A stretch of DNA of 47,164 bases, taken from positions 1 through 47,164 of the forward strand of contig CALPWQ020000005.1 of NCBI GenBank assembly GCA_943327315.2, in the 5' to 3' direction. The translations under genes and the position numbers were made by a program. The notes beneath the pieces are model-generated. The model ran no database searches and was not told the DNA's origin. It was given only the letters and a program-made list of their open reading frames with translations. Below, piece by piece: positions 1 through 9,462 of the stretch. Source of the stretch: Chitinophaga pinensis (GTDB taxonomy: Bacteria > Bacteroidota > Bacteroidia > Flavobacteriales_D > Crocinitomicaceae). The number at the start of each line of letters is the position of its first letter. Position 1 is the first letter of the stretch.

Positions 1-243
1 CTTCGCAGAAGAGCTATAGATATCTAACAATCTTTTGTATGAACATAATTCAAATTGCTCACGCGCTTTTTTCATTACGTGTGGAGATTTCAATACAGTA
101 TAAATACGTTTGTGTGTTGGTAATGGAATTGGTCCACTTACTACTGCACCTGTTGCTTTAACTGTTTTAACAATTTTCTCTGCCGATTTGTCAACCAAAT
201 TGTGATCGTACGACTTTAACTTTATTCTTATTCTTTGGCTCAT
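1..243 (-). CDS. rpsJ: 30S ribosomal protein S10 (3' end beyond window)
   Basis: The first 81 codons of ribosomal protein S10 are present, starting from the ATG at 243 and running off the left edge. The N-terminus ([15 protein letters not shown]) and the internal stretch [15 protein letters not shown] are typical of S10, which sits in the head of the 30S subunit and also acts as the transcription antitermination factor NusE. It lies 30 nt downstream of fusA in the same direction. In Bacteroidota rpsJ commonly follows fusA directly and leads into the S10/spc ribosomal cluster, so the missing tuf gene is expected. Only the C-terminal fifth or so of the protein is missing. Confidence 0.97.
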   Translation of the reverse strand, partial: MSQRIRIKLKSYDHNLVDKSAEKIVKTVKATGAVVSGPIPLPTHKRIYTVLKSPHVMKKAREQFELCSYKRLLDIYSSSAK

Positions 244-273
244 CTAGTTAATTATTAAGCTGATACTTTAAAA

Positions 274-2361
274 TTATTTTTTTGCAACTATAGCTTCTGC
301 AACATTTTTAGGTGCTTCAGAATAGTGCGAAAATTCCATTGTAGAAGTAGCTCTACCTGAAGAGATTGTTCTAAGTTGCGTTACATAACCGAACATTTCT
401 GATAAAGGAACGTCAGCTTTTAACACTTTCGAACCATTCTTATCATCCATTCCTTTCATATATCCACGACGACGATTTAAATCTCCTACGATATCACCCA
501 TGTTCTCTTCTGGAGTAATAACTTCTAATTTCATTATTGGTTCCAACAAGACTGGTCCACAATTTTTCAAAGCAGCACGATATGCCATCTTCGCTGCTAA
601 TTCAAATGATAATGAATCTGAATCGACAGCATGGAAAGAACCGTCAAGTAATTCAACTTTCATAGCTTCAACTGGATAACCAGCTAGAACACCATTTTTC
701 ATTGATTCTTTGAATCCTTTTTCAACTGAAGGAATAAATTCACGTGGAATATTACCACCTTTAATAGAATTGATGAATTCTAATCCTGTCTTTTCCTCAT
801 TTTCTTGAGGTGAAATTTTGATTACAATATCAGCAAATTTACCACGACCACCAGATTGTTTTTTGTAAACTTCTCTGTGTTCAACAGCTTTAGTTATATC
901 TTCTCTATATGTAACTTGAGGAGCTCCTTGATTAACTTCCACTTTAAACTCACGTTTCAAACGGTCAATAATAATTTCAAGGTGAAGCTCACCCATTCCT
1001 GAGATAATTGTTTGTCCAGACTCTTCGTCAGTATTCACACGGAAAGTTGGATCTTCTTCAGCTAATTTATACAAACCAGTTGAAAGTCTATCCATATCTG
1101 CTTGAGTTTTTGGCTCAATAGCAATTCCGATAACTGGATCTGGGAAATCCATAGATTCCAAAATAATTGGATGTCCTTCAGCACATAAAGTATCTCCAGT
1201 TCGGATATCTTTAAATCCTACAACAGCACCAATATCACCTGCTCCTAACTCATCAATTTGATTTTGTTTGTTCGCATGCATTTGGAAAATACGAGAAATT
1301 CTTTCTTTGTTTTCTGAACGTGTATTATAAACATATGATCCTGCAGGTAAAACTCCAGAATAAGCACGAACGAAACACAAACGACCCACGAAAGGATCTG
1401 TTGCAATTTTAAATGCTAATCCTGCAAACGGCTCATCAAAAGATGGTTGACGCGTAACAGGAAGATCAGTTTTAGGATTGATACCAGTAATTCCATCTAC
1501 ATCAAGTGGTGAAGGAAGAATTTCCATTACCATATCTAACATCGATTGAACACCTTTATTCTTAAATGCAGTTCCACACATCATTGGAACAACTTTTCCA
1601 GTAATAGTAGCTTGTCTTAAAGCATCTAAAATTTCTCTTTCAGTTAATGATTGTGGATCAACAAAATATTTCTCCATCAAATTATCATCAAATTCAGCAA
1701 CTGCTTCCAATAATTTCTCTCTGTATTCTGTAGCCTCTTCTAGAACATCAGCAGGGATTTCAACTTCTTGAAAAGTCATACCTTGATCATGCTCATTCCA
1801 AACGATTCCTTTGAAATTAATTAAATCAACCACACCTTTAAAAGTCTCTTCATTTCCAATTGGAATTTGAAGAGGTAAAGCGTGACTTCCTAACATTTCT
1901 TTTACTTGACGACAAACGTTCAAGAAATCAGAACCTTGACGGTCCATTTTATTTACAAAACCAATACGTGGAACGTTATAGTTATTAGCTAAACGCCAGT
2001 TTGTTTCAGATTGAGGCTCTACACCATCAACAGCTGAAAACAAGAATACTAAACCATCTAGTACACGCAATGAACGATTTACTTCAACAGTAAAATCAAC
2101 GTGTCCTGGAGTATCAATAATATTAACGTGGTATTTATCACCTCTGTAATTCCAATCTAGCGTAGTAGCAGCAGAAGTAATAGTAATACCTCTTTCTTGC
2201 TCTTGCTCCATCCAGTCCATTGTTGCAGCACCATCATGTACTTCACCAATTTTATGACTTACACCACCATAATAAAGAATACGTTCAGTAGTTGTAGTTT
2301 TCCCTGCATCAATATGTGCAGCGATTCCTATGTTACGAGTGTATTTAAGATCTCTTGCCAT
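274..2361 (-). CDS. fusA: Translation elongation factor G
   Basis: This is a 695-residue EF-G, the GTPase that drives translocation and, with ribosome recycling factor, subunit splitting. The G domain shows the P-loop AHIDAGKT near residues 15-22, the switch II motif DTPGH and the specificity motif NKMD. The elongation-factor domains II to V follow, with RGYMKGM typical of domain V near the C-terminus. The length is normal for the family. It starts 5 nt after rpsG ends, so translation of the two is probably coupled, and it continues into rpsJ. It is transcribed with the str operon from the promoter ahead of rpsL. Nothing about it is unusual. Confidence 0.99.
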   Translation of the reverse strand: MARDLKYTRNIGIAAHIDAGKTTTTERILYYGGVSHKIGEVHDGAATMDWMEQEQERGITITSAATTLDWNYRGDKYHVNIIDTPGHVDFTVEVNRSLRVLDGLVFLFSAVDGVEPQSETNWRLANNYNVPRIGFVNKMDRQGSDFLNVCRQVKEMLGSHALPLQIPIGNEETFKGVVDLINFKGIVWNEHDQGMTFQEVEIPADVLEEATEYREKLLEAVAEFDDNLMEKYFVDPQSLTEREILDALRQATITGKVVPMMCGTAFKNKGVQSMLDMVMEILPSPLDVDGITGINPKTDLPVTRQPSFDEPFAGLAFKIATDPFVGRLCFVRAYSGVLPAGSYVYNTRSENKERISRIFQMHANKQNQIDELGAGDIGAVVGFKDIRTGDTLCAEGHPIILESMDFPDPVIGIAIEPKTQADMDRLSTGLYKLAEEDPTFRVNTDEESGQTIISGMGELHLEIIIDRLKREFKVEVNQGAPQVTYREDITKAVEHREVYKKQSGGRGKFADIVIKISPQENEEKTGLEFINSIKGGNIPREFIPSVEKGFKESMKNGVLAGYPVEAMKVELLDGSFHAVDSDSLSFELAAKMAYRAALKNCGPVLLEPIMKLEVITPEENMGDIVGDLNRRRGYMKGMDDKNGSKVLKADVPLSEMFGYVTQLRTISSGRATSTMEFSHYSEAPKNVAEAIVAKK

Positions 2362-2366
2362 TTCTA

Positions 2367-2837
2367 TTAGAATCTAAAATGTGAGAATGCTTTGTTTGCC
2401 TCAGCCATTCTTAAGGTATCTTCTTTCTTCTTGTAAGCAGCACCTTCTTCTTTCGAAGCAGCAATGATTTCAGAAGCTAATTTTCCAGCCATCGTTTTTT
2501 CGTTACGTCTACGTGAGTAACTAATTAACCATTTCATAGCTAAAGATGATTTTCTATCTTCACGAACAGCAGTAGGGATTTGGAAAGTAGCTCCACCTAC
2601 ACGGCGACTACGAACCTCTACACTTGGAGTTACATTTTCCAATGCTTTTCTCCAAACTTCTAATCCATCTTGATCTTCGATTTTCTTGTCTACGATTTCA
2701 ATTGCTTCGTAGAATATCTTAAATGCTAAATTCTTTTTTCCGTCATACATTAAATTGTTAACGAACTTTGTTACCACAACATCCTTAAACTTTGGATCTG
2801 GTAGAATCGCAATCTTTTTGGCTTTTCTTCTTCTCAT
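2367..2837 (-). CDS. rpsG: 30S ribosomal protein S7
   Basis: The 156-residue protein begins MRRRKAKK and continues with the S7 motifs [22 protein letters not shown] and the arginine-rich block [20 protein letters not shown]7 is a primary 16S rRNA-binding protein that nucleates assembly of the 30S head and contacts E-site tRNA. The gene lies 16 nt after rpsL and 5 nt before fusA, the standard str operon order. Its length matches the family. Confidence 0.98.
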   Translation of the reverse strand: MRRRKAKKIAILPDPKFKDVVVTKFVNNLMYDGKKNLAFKIFYEAIEIVDKKIEDQDGLEVWRKALENVTPSVEVRSRRVGGATFQIPTAVREDRKSSLAMKWLISYSRRRNEKTMAGKLASEIIAASKEEGAAYKKKEDTLRMAEANKAFSHFRF

Positions 2838-2853
2838 GTCTTAAGAGCTATAA

Positions 2854-3231
2854 TTATTTTTGTTTAGGTCTTTTCGTTCCATACTTAGAACGACGTTGTG
2901 TTCTTCCTTCAACACCAGCAGTATCTTCAGCTCCACGTACAATGTGGTATCTAACACCTGGAAGATCTTTTACTCTTCCTCCACGTACTAGTACTAATGA
3001 GTGCTCTTGCAAATTGTGACCTTCACCTCCGATGTATGCATTGACCTCTTTTCCATTGGTCAAACGTACCCTGGCAACCTTTCTCATCGCCGAATTCGGC
3101 TTCTTTGGTGTTGTTGTGTAAACACGAACACACACCCCTTTACGCTGGGGACATGAATCAAGTGCAGCAGACTTACTCTTCTTGACTACCGCTGTTCTTC
3201 CTTTGCGAACTAACTGTTGAATAGTTGGCAT
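2854..3231 (-). CDS. rpsL: 30S ribosomal protein S12
   Basis: This 125-residue protein is S12, the decoding-centre protein of the 30S subunit. The conserved [12 protein letters not shown] block and the [13 protein letters not shown] block are intact. The lysines corresponding to E. coli Lys43 and Lys88 are both present (residues 43 and 88 here), so the classical streptomycin-resistance substitutions are absent. It is the first gene of the str operon, with a good Bacteroidota-type promoter about 55-85 nt upstream of its ATG. Confidence 0.98.
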   Translation of the reverse strand: MPTIQQLVRKGRTAVVKKSKSAALDSCPQRKGVCVRVYTTTPKKPNSAMRKVARVRLTNGKEVNAYIGGEGHNLQEHSLVLVRGGRVKDLPGVRYHIVRGAEDTAGVEGRTQRRSKYGTKRPKQK

Positions 3232-3287
3232 AAAATACTCTTAATTAATAATAATATACAATTGCCCCAAACGCACTTTGAGGGGTG

Positions 3288-3317
3288 CAAAGATACTAGA
3301 TTTAAAATACAAAGCAA
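3288..3317 (-). promoter_or_regulatory. str operon promoter (Bacteroidota type)
   Basis: On the minus strand a TTG (3317-3315) is followed after 19 nt by TATCTTTG (3295-3288), an exact TAnnTTTG -7 box. This matches the promoter recognised by the Bacteroidota primary sigma factor. Transcription would begin near 3283, leaving an untranslated leader of about 50 nt before the rpsL ATG at 3231. Confidence 0.65.
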
Positions 3318-3476
3318 GGGGATCTCGAAAAAAATGCATGTTTTTCACAATAACATGTTCACATCTTCCTCGAAAAAAAAGGATTTACCGCTGGATTCCA
3401 CAAAAATAGGGGCTTTCAATGAAGTGAGTTAAAAGTAACAAATTACGAGTTACTAGTTAAAAAATAAAGTCATCGA

Positions 3477-4391
3477 CTAATCAAGTACAATTCGGCGTGT
3501 AAAGTACCTGCCATCCTCTTCATAAACAAGCACTACATAAATGCCTGGTTTGAACTTAGACATTTCCAAGACACAGCTGGAGCTATGCACTTCTTGGGTT
3601 TGCACGCGAATACCAGTGGAGGTAAACAATTCAATTTGGCTTAGCTTAACGTCTGACTGAATAACAAGGTTTCCATTCGTCGGATTTGGACCTATATATA
3701 AGGTGTGATTTTCTACTTCATTTAATCCTACATGCGTCAAGATGTATTCACATTCAACGCCATTCGGATTTACCACAAGACTGTCATCTTGAAAACATCG
3801 AAACGTAAAGATGTAATCCTCATAAATACTATTAGGATCGCACGGGCGCATCAGAGGGATAAAATAATCTCCGCCAAAACGATTGTTAAAGGTACCGGAT
3901 AATTTAAGATTCGCATTGAGATACGCTTCTACTGTTATGGATGGATAACCATAAACGTCGATCCCTGTCCCGGTGAGCATGGTCCATGATTCAGGACTGC
4001 ATTGATCCGCAGGACTTGGATTCGTTACGCCAATCAAATAAGAATCACCCGTACTTTTTGAAAAATCAAAGAGTTTATGAAAGGAACTATCTTGACGATA
4101 AAAAACGGTATCGCCTTCAGTGTAGGTATAAAAGTCGCCAGCTGGAAACACACCGTAAGGCACTGTTTGTCCTTGTTGATTGTATGTAAATGCATAATCG
4201 GTCAGGACAAAATGCATGGCATTCTTTCCTTGGATGACTGTATCTCCATTGTGCTCAATTTTCATGAATCCAAACCAGCCAATTGTCCAATAGTCATAAT
4301 GCCACACTGCATTTGGTTTGACCCAGATGGAATTCTGTGCCATCAAAGGCATTGGAGCGAAAATCATTAGGGAAATAAGAATGCGAATCAT
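3477..4391 (-). CDS. Secreted protein with T9SS C-terminal sorting domain
   Basis: I take the start at 4391 because it gives a clean signal peptide (MIRILISLMIFAPMPLMAQ), although the frame stays open to 4430; the protein is then 304 residues. The central part has no family I recognise. The last 80 or so residues form a T9SS sorting domain: a Y-I-G-P-N-P-T-N-G segment, alternating beta strands, then F-K-P-G-I-Y-V and a basic end (RRIVLD). Such domains direct export through the type IX system and surface attachment or release. It lies downstream of pdhB but behind that gene's terminator, so it is probably transcribed separately; no clear promoter is visible. A weak inverted repeat (AGTAAC/GTTACT, 3434-3454) follows the stop. 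Confidence 0.85.
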   Translation of the reverse strand: MIRILISLMIFAPMPLMAQNSIWVKPNAVWHYDYWTIGWFGFMKIEHNGDTVIQGKNAMHFVLTDYAFTYNQQGQTVPYGVFPAGDFYTYTEGDTVFYRQDSSFHKLFDFSKSTGDSYLIGVTNPSPADQCSPESWTMLTGTGIDVYGYPSITVEAYLNANLKLSGTFNNRFGGDYFIPLMRPCDPNSIYEDYIFTFRCFQDDSLVVNPNGVECEYILTHVGLNEVENHTLYIGPNPTNGNLVIQSDVKLSQIELFTSTGIRVQTQEVHSSSCVLEMSKFKPGIYVVLVYEEDGRYFTRRIVLD

Positions 4392-4432
4392 TGAACGCGA
4401 ATTGCTTAAAGCGAAAATAAGCAAATTCAAGC

Positions 4433-4466
4433 ATAAAAAAAAGCCGCAAGATTTCTCCCACGGCTT
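4433..4466 (-). terminator. Rho-independent terminator after pdhB
   Basis: Read on the minus strand, AAGCCG (4466-4461) pairs with CGGCTT (4446-4441) across a 14-nt loop region and is followed by a run of T residues. It lies just after the pdhB stop codon at 4488-4490. Confidence 0.8.
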
Positions 4467-4487
4467 CCATTCTATTGGAATTCTTTA

Positions 4488-5465
4488 TTATCTGTACAAA
4501 GTGCTTTTTACCGCTTTCACGATACGGTCCACATTTGGCAAGGCCTCATCAATCAATGTTGGTGAAAATGCAAATGGCGTATCTGTTTGCGTCACACGCA
4601 TCACTGGCGCATCCAAATGATCGAAAGCATAGCGTTGCAAGTGGTAAGAAATCTCAGAAGAAATCGAAGCCAAGGGCCATGACTCCTCAACCACCACACA
4701 ACGATTCGTTTTCTTCACAGATTCAACCACTGTGGCATAGTCGAGTGGGCGGATTGTTCTCAAGTCAATGATTTCTAATGAAATACCTTCTTTCTCTAAA
4801 ACATCCGCAGCTTCTTGTGCCACCTTAATGATCTTGCCAAAAGTGACCACAGTAACATCTGTCCCTTTACGTTTCACATCGGCAACTCCAATTGGAATAA
4901 TGTATTCTCCTTCAGGAACTTCTCCTTTGTCGCCATACATTTTTTCTGACTCCAAAAATACGACAGGGTCATTGTCGCGAATTGCCGCTTTCAACAATCC
5001 TTTTGCATCGTAAGGATTGGATGGTGTAATCACTTTTAATCCTGGAACGTGCGCATAGAACGCTTCAAATGATTGTGAGTGTGTAGCGCCAAGCTGTCCA
5101 GCTGTGCCATTTCCACCACGGAAAACGATTGGACAATTGTACTGACCACCCGACATCTGTAACATTTTTGCTGCACTGTTGATGATTTGATCCGCTGCTA
5201 ATATGGCAAAGTTCCACGTCATGAATTCAACGATTGGGCGAAGCCCGTTCATCGATGCACCCACAGCAATTCCTGCAAAACCAAGCTCAGCGATTGGAGT
5301 ATCAATTACTCTTTTCGGTCCGAACTCGTCGAGCATACCTTGTGAAACTTTGTACGCACCATTGTATTCGGCTACTTCTTCACCTAGTAATAATACGCGT
5401 TCGTCACGGCGCATTTCTTCGGACATTGCCTCTCTTAATGCTTCTCTGAATTGAATTGTCTTCAT
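4488..5465 (-). CDS. pdhB: Pyruvate dehydrogenase E1 component, beta subunit
   Basis: The 325-residue protein is the beta subunit of the thiamine-diphosphate-dependent E1 of the pyruvate dehydrogenase complex (alpha2-beta2 type), which decarboxylates pyruvate and passes the acetyl group to E2 lipoyl. The N-terminal GEEVAEYNGAYKVSQGM and RVIDTPIAELGFAGIAVG segments, the FRGGNG motif and the C-terminal PLDYATVVESV and VVVEESW segments are typical. Branched-chain 2-oxoacid dehydrogenase E1 beta is the nearest alternative, but this sequence matches the pyruvate enzyme better. The alpha subunit and E2 are not adjacent. It has its own promoter and terminator and appears monocistronic. Confidence 0.93.
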   Translation of the reverse strand: MKTIQFREALREAMSEEMRRDERVLLLGEEVAEYNGAYKVSQGMLDEFGPKRVIDTPIAELGFAGIAVGASMNGLRPIVEFMTWNFAILAADQIINSAAKMLQMSGGQYNCPIVFRGGNGTAGQLGATHSQSFEAFYAHVPGLKVITPSNPYDAKGLLKAAIRDNDPVVFLESEKMYGDKGEVPEGEYIIPIGVADVKRKGTDVTVVTFGKIIKVAQEAADVLEKEGISLEIIDLRTIRPLDYATVVESVKKTNRCVVVEESWPLASISSEISYHLQRYAFDHLDAPVMRVTQTDTPFAFSPTLIDEALPNVDRIVKAVKSTLYR

Positions 5466-5497
5466 GTTTAACGGTTTTAATCCGCGTTTGCAGGCGA

Positions 5498-5526
5498 CAA
5501 ATTTAACACAAAATCACACGTGCAAA
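5498..5526 (-). promoter_or_regulatory. pdhB promoter
   Basis: On the minus strand TTTG (5526-5523), a 17-nt spacer and TAAATTTG (5505-5498) match the Bacteroidota promoter consensus. The predicted leader before the ATG at 5465 is about 30 nt. Confidence 0.6.
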
Positions 5527-5636
5527 TTGCCTTAGGCATGAAATAAAGTTATTCATGTCATTTTGACACTAAGTAAATAATCTTTTTAATTGTTATCTAC
5601 ATACAGAAATAGCCGATGAAATTTGCAATATATCGT

Positions 5637-5644
5637 TAAATTTG
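5637..5644 (+). promoter_or_regulatory. Candidate -7 box of the etfBA operon
   Basis: TAAATTTG matches the TAnnTTTG -7 consensus 27 nt ahead of the etfB ATG. No TTG lies at the usual 17-23 nt spacing upstream, so only half of the promoter is supported. Confidence 0.4.
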
Positions 5645-5671
5645 CTTCCGATAAAAAAATAAAAATTCGCG

Positions 5672-6412
5672 ATGAAAATTCTAGTGTGCATCAGCAAATC
5701 TCCGGACACTACTTCGAAAATTTCATTCACTGACAACAGTACGAAATTCGATGAGAACGGTGTTCAATATATTGTCAACCCTTACGACGAGTGGTATGCC
5801 CTCGTTCGAGCGCTTGAAATCAAGGAAGCCAATGGTGGAAATGTGACTATCATTTCTGTAGGTTCTGCAGGTGATGAAGCCGTTATTCGCAAAGCATTGG
5901 CCATTGGTGCAGATGATGCTGTTCGCATTGATGCTGACCCAACAGACGCCTATTATACAGCCATGCAAATTGCCGAGTATGCAAAATCAAATGGTTTTGA
6001 CTTGGTTTTAACGGGTAAAGAAACAATTAACTACAACGGTTCACAGGTTGGCGGCATGATTGCTGAAGCCTTGGATCAACCATTCGTTTCGGTAGCTTCA
6101 AAATTGGCTGTCAGCGGAAGCACATTAACCTTGGAGCGTGAAATCAACGGAGGCATCGAAGTGGTTGAAGTAAATACCCCTGCAGTCGTTTCATGTGCAA
6201 AAGGAATGGCTGAACAACGCATCCCAAACATGCGCGGTATTATGGCTGCACGAACAAAACCATTGCAGGTAGTTGCTCCGATTGCCGTTGACCAAATGAC
6301 TACGTATGTCAACTATACCATGCCGAATGCGAAATCAGCATGTAAAATGATCGATCCAACAAATATGGATCAACTTGTTGAACTCCTTCACAACGAAGCA
6401 AAAGTTATTTAA
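5672..6412 (+). CDS. etfB: Electron transfer flavoprotein subunit beta
   Basis: This 246-residue protein is the beta subunit of the electron transfer flavoprotein, the soluble FAD/AMP heterodimer that takes electrons from acyl-CoA dehydrogenases and related enzymes and delivers them to ETF:quinone oxidoreductase. Typical features are the start MKILVCISKSPDT, the segment NPYDEWYALVRALEIKE, and GKETINYNGSQVGGMIAEAL. There is no Shine-Dalgarno sequence; the leader is A-rich, as is usual in this phylum. The gene is followed after 10 nt by etfA. Confidence 0.96.
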   Translation: MKILVCISKSPDTTSKISFTDNSTKFDENGVQYIVNPYDEWYALVRALEIKEANGGNVTIISVGSAGDEAVIRKALAIGADDAVRIDADPTDAYYTAMQIAEYAKSNGFDLVLTGKETINYNGSQVGGMIAEALDQPFVSVASKLAVSGSTLTLEREINGGIEVVEVNTPAVVSCAKGMAEQRIPNMRGIMAARTKPLQVVAPIAVDQMTTYVNYTMPNAKSACKMIDPTNMDQLVELLHNEAKVI

Positions 6413-6422
6413 TCCACTCGCT

Positions 6423-7364
6423 ATGTCAGTACTAGTCTATATAAACAGTAAAAACGGACTCCACAAATCAGCATTTGAGTCCGTTACCTATGGTAAAAAA
6501 CTCGGTGATGTAACTGTAATTACAACAGGTTCTTTAAGTGCGGATCAATTGGCTACGCTTGGGAACTATGGGGCATCTAAAGTTCTTATTGATCGTTCGG
6601 TTGAAGGTGACGATGACCAACAGTTGACGCGTGTCATTTCGTCCGCCGCAGATACATGTTCTGCAAACACCATCATTTTCTCGCACGATATGGTTGCGAA
6701 AGCAGTTGCTCCAAGACTTTCAGTTCGACTCAAGGCAGGGCTTATTTCAGGTGCAATTGGAATACCTTCATCTGATGGAACTGTTCCGGTGAATGTATTT
6801 TCCGGGAAGGCCTTTGGACATGTGAAGGTGAATGCTGCTCGAACAATTATTTCTTTGCTGCCAAATAGCATTCAGCCTGAACAATTCGATGGCTCTTGCG
6901 CTGTTGAGGATTTTAATGGCAATGCAGGTTCAGCCGGTGTGAAAGTACTCTCCACAAAAAAACCAGAAGGACAAATTCCATTGCCAGAAGCCGAATTGGT
7001 TGTATCCGCAGGCCGAGGTTTAAAAGGACCAGAAAACTGGGGTATTGTTGAAGATTTAGCGGCTGCACTAGGCGCTGCTACGGCGTGTTCACGTCCAGTA
7101 TCTGATATCGGTTGGAGACCTCACCATGAGCACGTTGGACAAACAGGTGTTGCCATTCGTCCAAACTTGTACATTGCCGCAGGAATATCTGGCGCGATTC
7201 AACATTTGGCAGGTGTAAACGGTTCCAAAGTGATCGTTGTCATCAATACAGATCCTGAGGCTCCATTCTTTAAAGCAGCAGATTACGGTGTGATTGGTGA
7301 TGCATTTGAGGTCTTGCCGCGATTGACAGAGGCAGTGAAAAAATTCCGTGCATCAAGTCACTGA
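6423..7364 (+). CDS. etfA: Electron transfer flavoprotein subunit alpha
   Basis: I place the start at the ATG at 6423 (MSVLVYINSK), ten nt after etfB; the frame is open further upstream but that part overlaps etfB and does not look like ETF. The protein is 313 residues. The C-terminal FAD-binding domain is clear: SAGRGLKGPENW, then the signature around LYIAAGISGAIQHLAGV followed by INTDPEAPFF. With EtfB it forms the ETF that links fatty-acid and amino-acid oxidation to the respiratory chain. A strong hairpin (7405-7428) follows. Confidence 0.95.
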   Translation: MSVLVYINSKNGLHKSAFESVTYGKKLGDVTVITTGSLSADQLATLGNYGASKVLIDRSVEGDDDQQLTRVISSAADTCSANTIIFSHDMVAKAVAPRLSVRLKAGLISGAIGIPSSDGTVPVNVFSGKAFGHVKVNAARTIISLLPNSIQPEQFDGSCAVEDFNGNAGSAGVKVLSTKKPEGQIPLPEAELVVSAGRGLKGPENWGIVEDLAAALGAATACSRPVSDIGWRPHHEHVGQTGVAIRPNLYIAAGISGAIQHLAGVNGSKVIVVINTDPEAPFFKAADYGVIGDAFEVLPRLTEAVKKFRASSH

Positions 7365-7404
7365 TGTTCTGAAGATATTTTAACTTTACATACATACAGC
7401 ATTC

Positions 7405-7428
7405 TAGGGAAGCAAACATGCTTCCCTA
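7405..7428 (+). terminator. Strong hairpin downstream of etfA, possible terminator
   Basis: TAGGGAAGC (7405-7413) and GCTTCCCTA (7420-7428) form a perfect 9-bp stem around the loop AAACAT. The following sequence (CTTGTTTAG) is only moderately T-rich, so it may terminate etfBA, attenuate read-through into the next gene, or protect the 3' end of the messenger. Confidence 0.5.
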
Positions 7429-7457
7429 CTTGTTTAGAATAGTGCAAGCGGGGCATC

Positions 7458-8045
7458 ATGGAAAAAATAAAATTAGACATCGCAGGATTGCAATACAGTC
7501 AGACACAGTCTGGCGCTTATGCATTGATATTGGTGGAATCTGGTGGAAAGCGTCAAATACCAATTGTGATTGGCGGATTCGAGGCGCAAGCCATTGCCAT
7601 TGCCTTGGAAAAGATGGTGCCTGAACGACCACTCACTCACGATTTATTCAAGAGTTTTGCGAATTCCTTTTCCATAAACGTGTTGGAAATCATTATTTAT
7701 CGGTTTGAGGAGGGTGTGTTTTATTCAAAGCTGATTTGTGAGCAGTTCAATGTGACAGCAGAAATCGATTCGCGCACTTCCGATGCCATTGCCATTGGGC
7801 TTCGTTTCAATTGTCCAATTTATACCTACGAAAATATTTTATCCGACACAGGCCATGCCAATGACGATGGCGGCTTCGACCCAATCGTGCATGACAATGA
7901 CTTTGAGCCGGACATTCACGACATAGATGAATTGGATGAAATCACTTTGGAAGAGCTTGAGAACCAATTGAAAGAAGCTATTGACAATGAGGATTACGAA
8001 TTGGCTTCTCGCCTTCGTGATGAAATCAATAAACGAAACGATTAA
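7458..8045 (+). CDS. Bifunctional nuclease family protein (DUF151) with C-terminal UVR motif
   Basis: The 195-residue protein has two parts. Residues 5 to about 130 match the bifunctional nuclease (BFN/DUF151) domain, with GGKRQIPIVIGGFEAQAIA, RPLTHDLF and SRTSDAIAIGLRF as landmarks. Members of this family have been reported with RNase and DNase activity in plants, but the bacterial role is poorly known. After an acidic linker, about residues 163-193 form a UvrB/UvrC-type helical hairpin (LEEL-E-NQLKEAI, NEDYELASRLRDEI). That motif is used for protein contacts in UvrB-UvrC and in stress proteins such as McsA. It lies 12 nt ahead of the MFS gene start, suggesting co-transcription. Confidence 0.85.
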   Translation: MEKIKLDIAGLQYSQTQSGAYALILVESGGKRQIPIVIGGFEAQAIAIALEKMVPERPLTHDLFKSFANSFSINVLEIIIYRFEEGVFYSKLICEQFNVTAEIDSRTSDAIAIGLRFNCPIYTYENILSDTGHANDDGGFDPIVHDNDFEPDIHDIDELDEITLEELENQLKEAIDNEDYELASRLRDEINKRND

Positions 8046-8055
8046 CACATTTGCC

Positions 8056-9456
8056 ATGACGACTTCTAGACTTCAAAACAACACTAAGGTAAATCGTTTG
8101 GCAATCATGAGTTTCCTTCAGTTTTTTGTTTGGGGGGCTTGGCTCATTACCATTTACAACTATTGGTTCGAAACAAAACATTGGGGGGGTGTAGAATTTG
8201 GCGCCATCTTCACAACACTTGGCTTATCCTCCTTGATTATGCCAACAATTACTGGAATTGTTGCGGATAAATGGATCAATGCTGAGCGCCTTTATGGTGC
8301 ACTTCACATCGTTGGAGGAGTGATTCTATGCAGCTTACCAAGTGTGTCCAATCCAGACTCTTTTTTCTGGGTAATTTTCGCTGCCATGCTTTGCTACATG
8401 CCGACCATTGCGCTTTCCAATTCCGTAGCTTACAATGTATTAAAATCGGGTGGTTATGATGTCGTTAAGAGTTTTCCTCCAGTTCGTGTTTGGGGTACTA
8501 TAGGGTTCATCGCCGCGATGTGGTTTGTGAATCTCACCGGAAATAAGGCATCTGCCAACCAATTTGTGATTTCGGGAATCACTGCAGTTTTGCTCGGATT
8601 CTACGCCTTTACTTTGCCGAAATGTGTGCCTGGAAAAAGTGAAAAGTCAAGCATCGCGGAAGCACTCGGATTGGATGCGTTTAAACTCTTTGCCAATTAC
8701 AAAATTTTACTCTTCTTCTTGTTCTCTCTATTTCTTGGTGCTGCTTTGCAGTTAACCAATATGTATGGTGACGGATACATTAGTGAATTTCGCTTCTTCG
8801 GAGCGCATAGTGATTCTGTGATTGTAAAGTATTCAACAGTAATCATGTCCATTTCTCAAATATCTGAAACGCTATTTATCCTCGCAATTCCTTTCTTTTT
8901 AAAGCGCTTTGGGATTAAGATGGTGATGCTCATTAGCATGCTGGCCTGGGTACTTCGCTTTGGACTTTTGGCCTATGGCGACCCTGGTTCTGGGCTATGG
9001 ATGATTATCATTTCGTGTATCGTTTACGGAATGGCTTTCGACTTTTTCAATATTTCTGGTTCCCTCTTCATCGAGACCAATACGGATTCCAAAATCAGGT
9101 CTAGCGCTCAAGGTCTTTTTATGATGATGACCAACGGTGTCGGCGCTATTCTCGGGAGCTATTTGAGTGGCCTTTTAATCACGCAGTATTTTAAAATTCA
9201 CTTTGAAACCAGCGGTGAGGTAGTCCGTTATTTTGGACTTGACTTAACAAATCTCGCCCACGAAAAAATCTTCAAAGGGTTAACCGAAAACACTTCCATT
9301 GGTGCGGATGGTGTGTTTTCGAAAGCTATTGAATTCAACGACTGGCCAGCCATTTGGATTGCTTTTGCCGCATACGCATTGGTGATCGCCGTGCTATTTG
9401 CCTTGATGTTCCGACATAAGCACGAGCCAGAGAAAATTTCCAACATTCAGCACTAA
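8056..9456 (+). CDS. MFS nucleoside permease-like transporter
   Basis: The 466-residue protein is a 12-helix major facilitator of the nucleoside:H+ symporter (NupG/XapB-like) type, shown by the N-terminal FLQFFVWGAWLITIYNYW, the LIMPTITGIVADKWINAER loop and the FPPVRVWGTIGFIAA motif in mid-protein. I choose the ATG at 8056, because an upstream in-frame start would overlap the previous gene by 65 nt. The C-terminal half has longer inserts between helices than E. coli NupG. Substrate specificity cannot be read from the sequence; nucleosides are the family default. It is probably an inner-membrane protein expressed with its neighbours. Confidence 0.85.
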   Translation: MTTSRLQNNTKVNRLAIMSFLQFFVWGAWLITIYNYWFETKHWGGVEFGAIFTTLGLSSLIMPTITGIVADKWINAERLYGALHIVGGVILCSLPSVSNPDSFFWVIFAAMLCYMPTIALSNSVAYNVLKSGGYDVVKSFPPVRVWGTIGFIAAMWFVNLTGNKASANQFVISGITAVLLGFYAFTLPKCVPGKSEKSSIAEALGLDAFKLFANYKILLFFLFSLFLGAALQLTNMYGDGYISEFRFFGAHSDSVIVKYSTVIMSISQISETLFILAIPFFLKRFGIKMVMLISMLAWVLRFGLLAYGDPGSGLWMIIISCIVYGMAFDFFNISGSLFIETNTDSKIRSSAQGLFMMMTNGVGAILGSYLSGLLITQYFKIHFETSGEVVRYFGLDLTNLAHEKIFKGLTENTSIGADGVFSKAIEFNDWPAIWIAFAAYALVIAVLFALMFRHKHEPEKISNIQH

Positions 9457-9462
9457 TCCAAC

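Noticed and set aside
244-273. Absence of tuf between fusA and rpsJ
   Set aside because: This is the normal gene order in Bacteroidota, so it is not a deletion.
3434-3454. AGTAAC/GTTACT inverted repeat after the first T9SS gene
   Set aside because: Six A/T-rich pairs with a 9-nt loop and a weak T tract give too little support for a terminator entry.
4392-4430. Thirteen extra in-frame codons ahead of the first T9SS protein
   Set aside because: The start at 4391 gives a cleaner signal peptide, and the extension runs toward the pdhB terminator. The longer form cannot be fully excluded.
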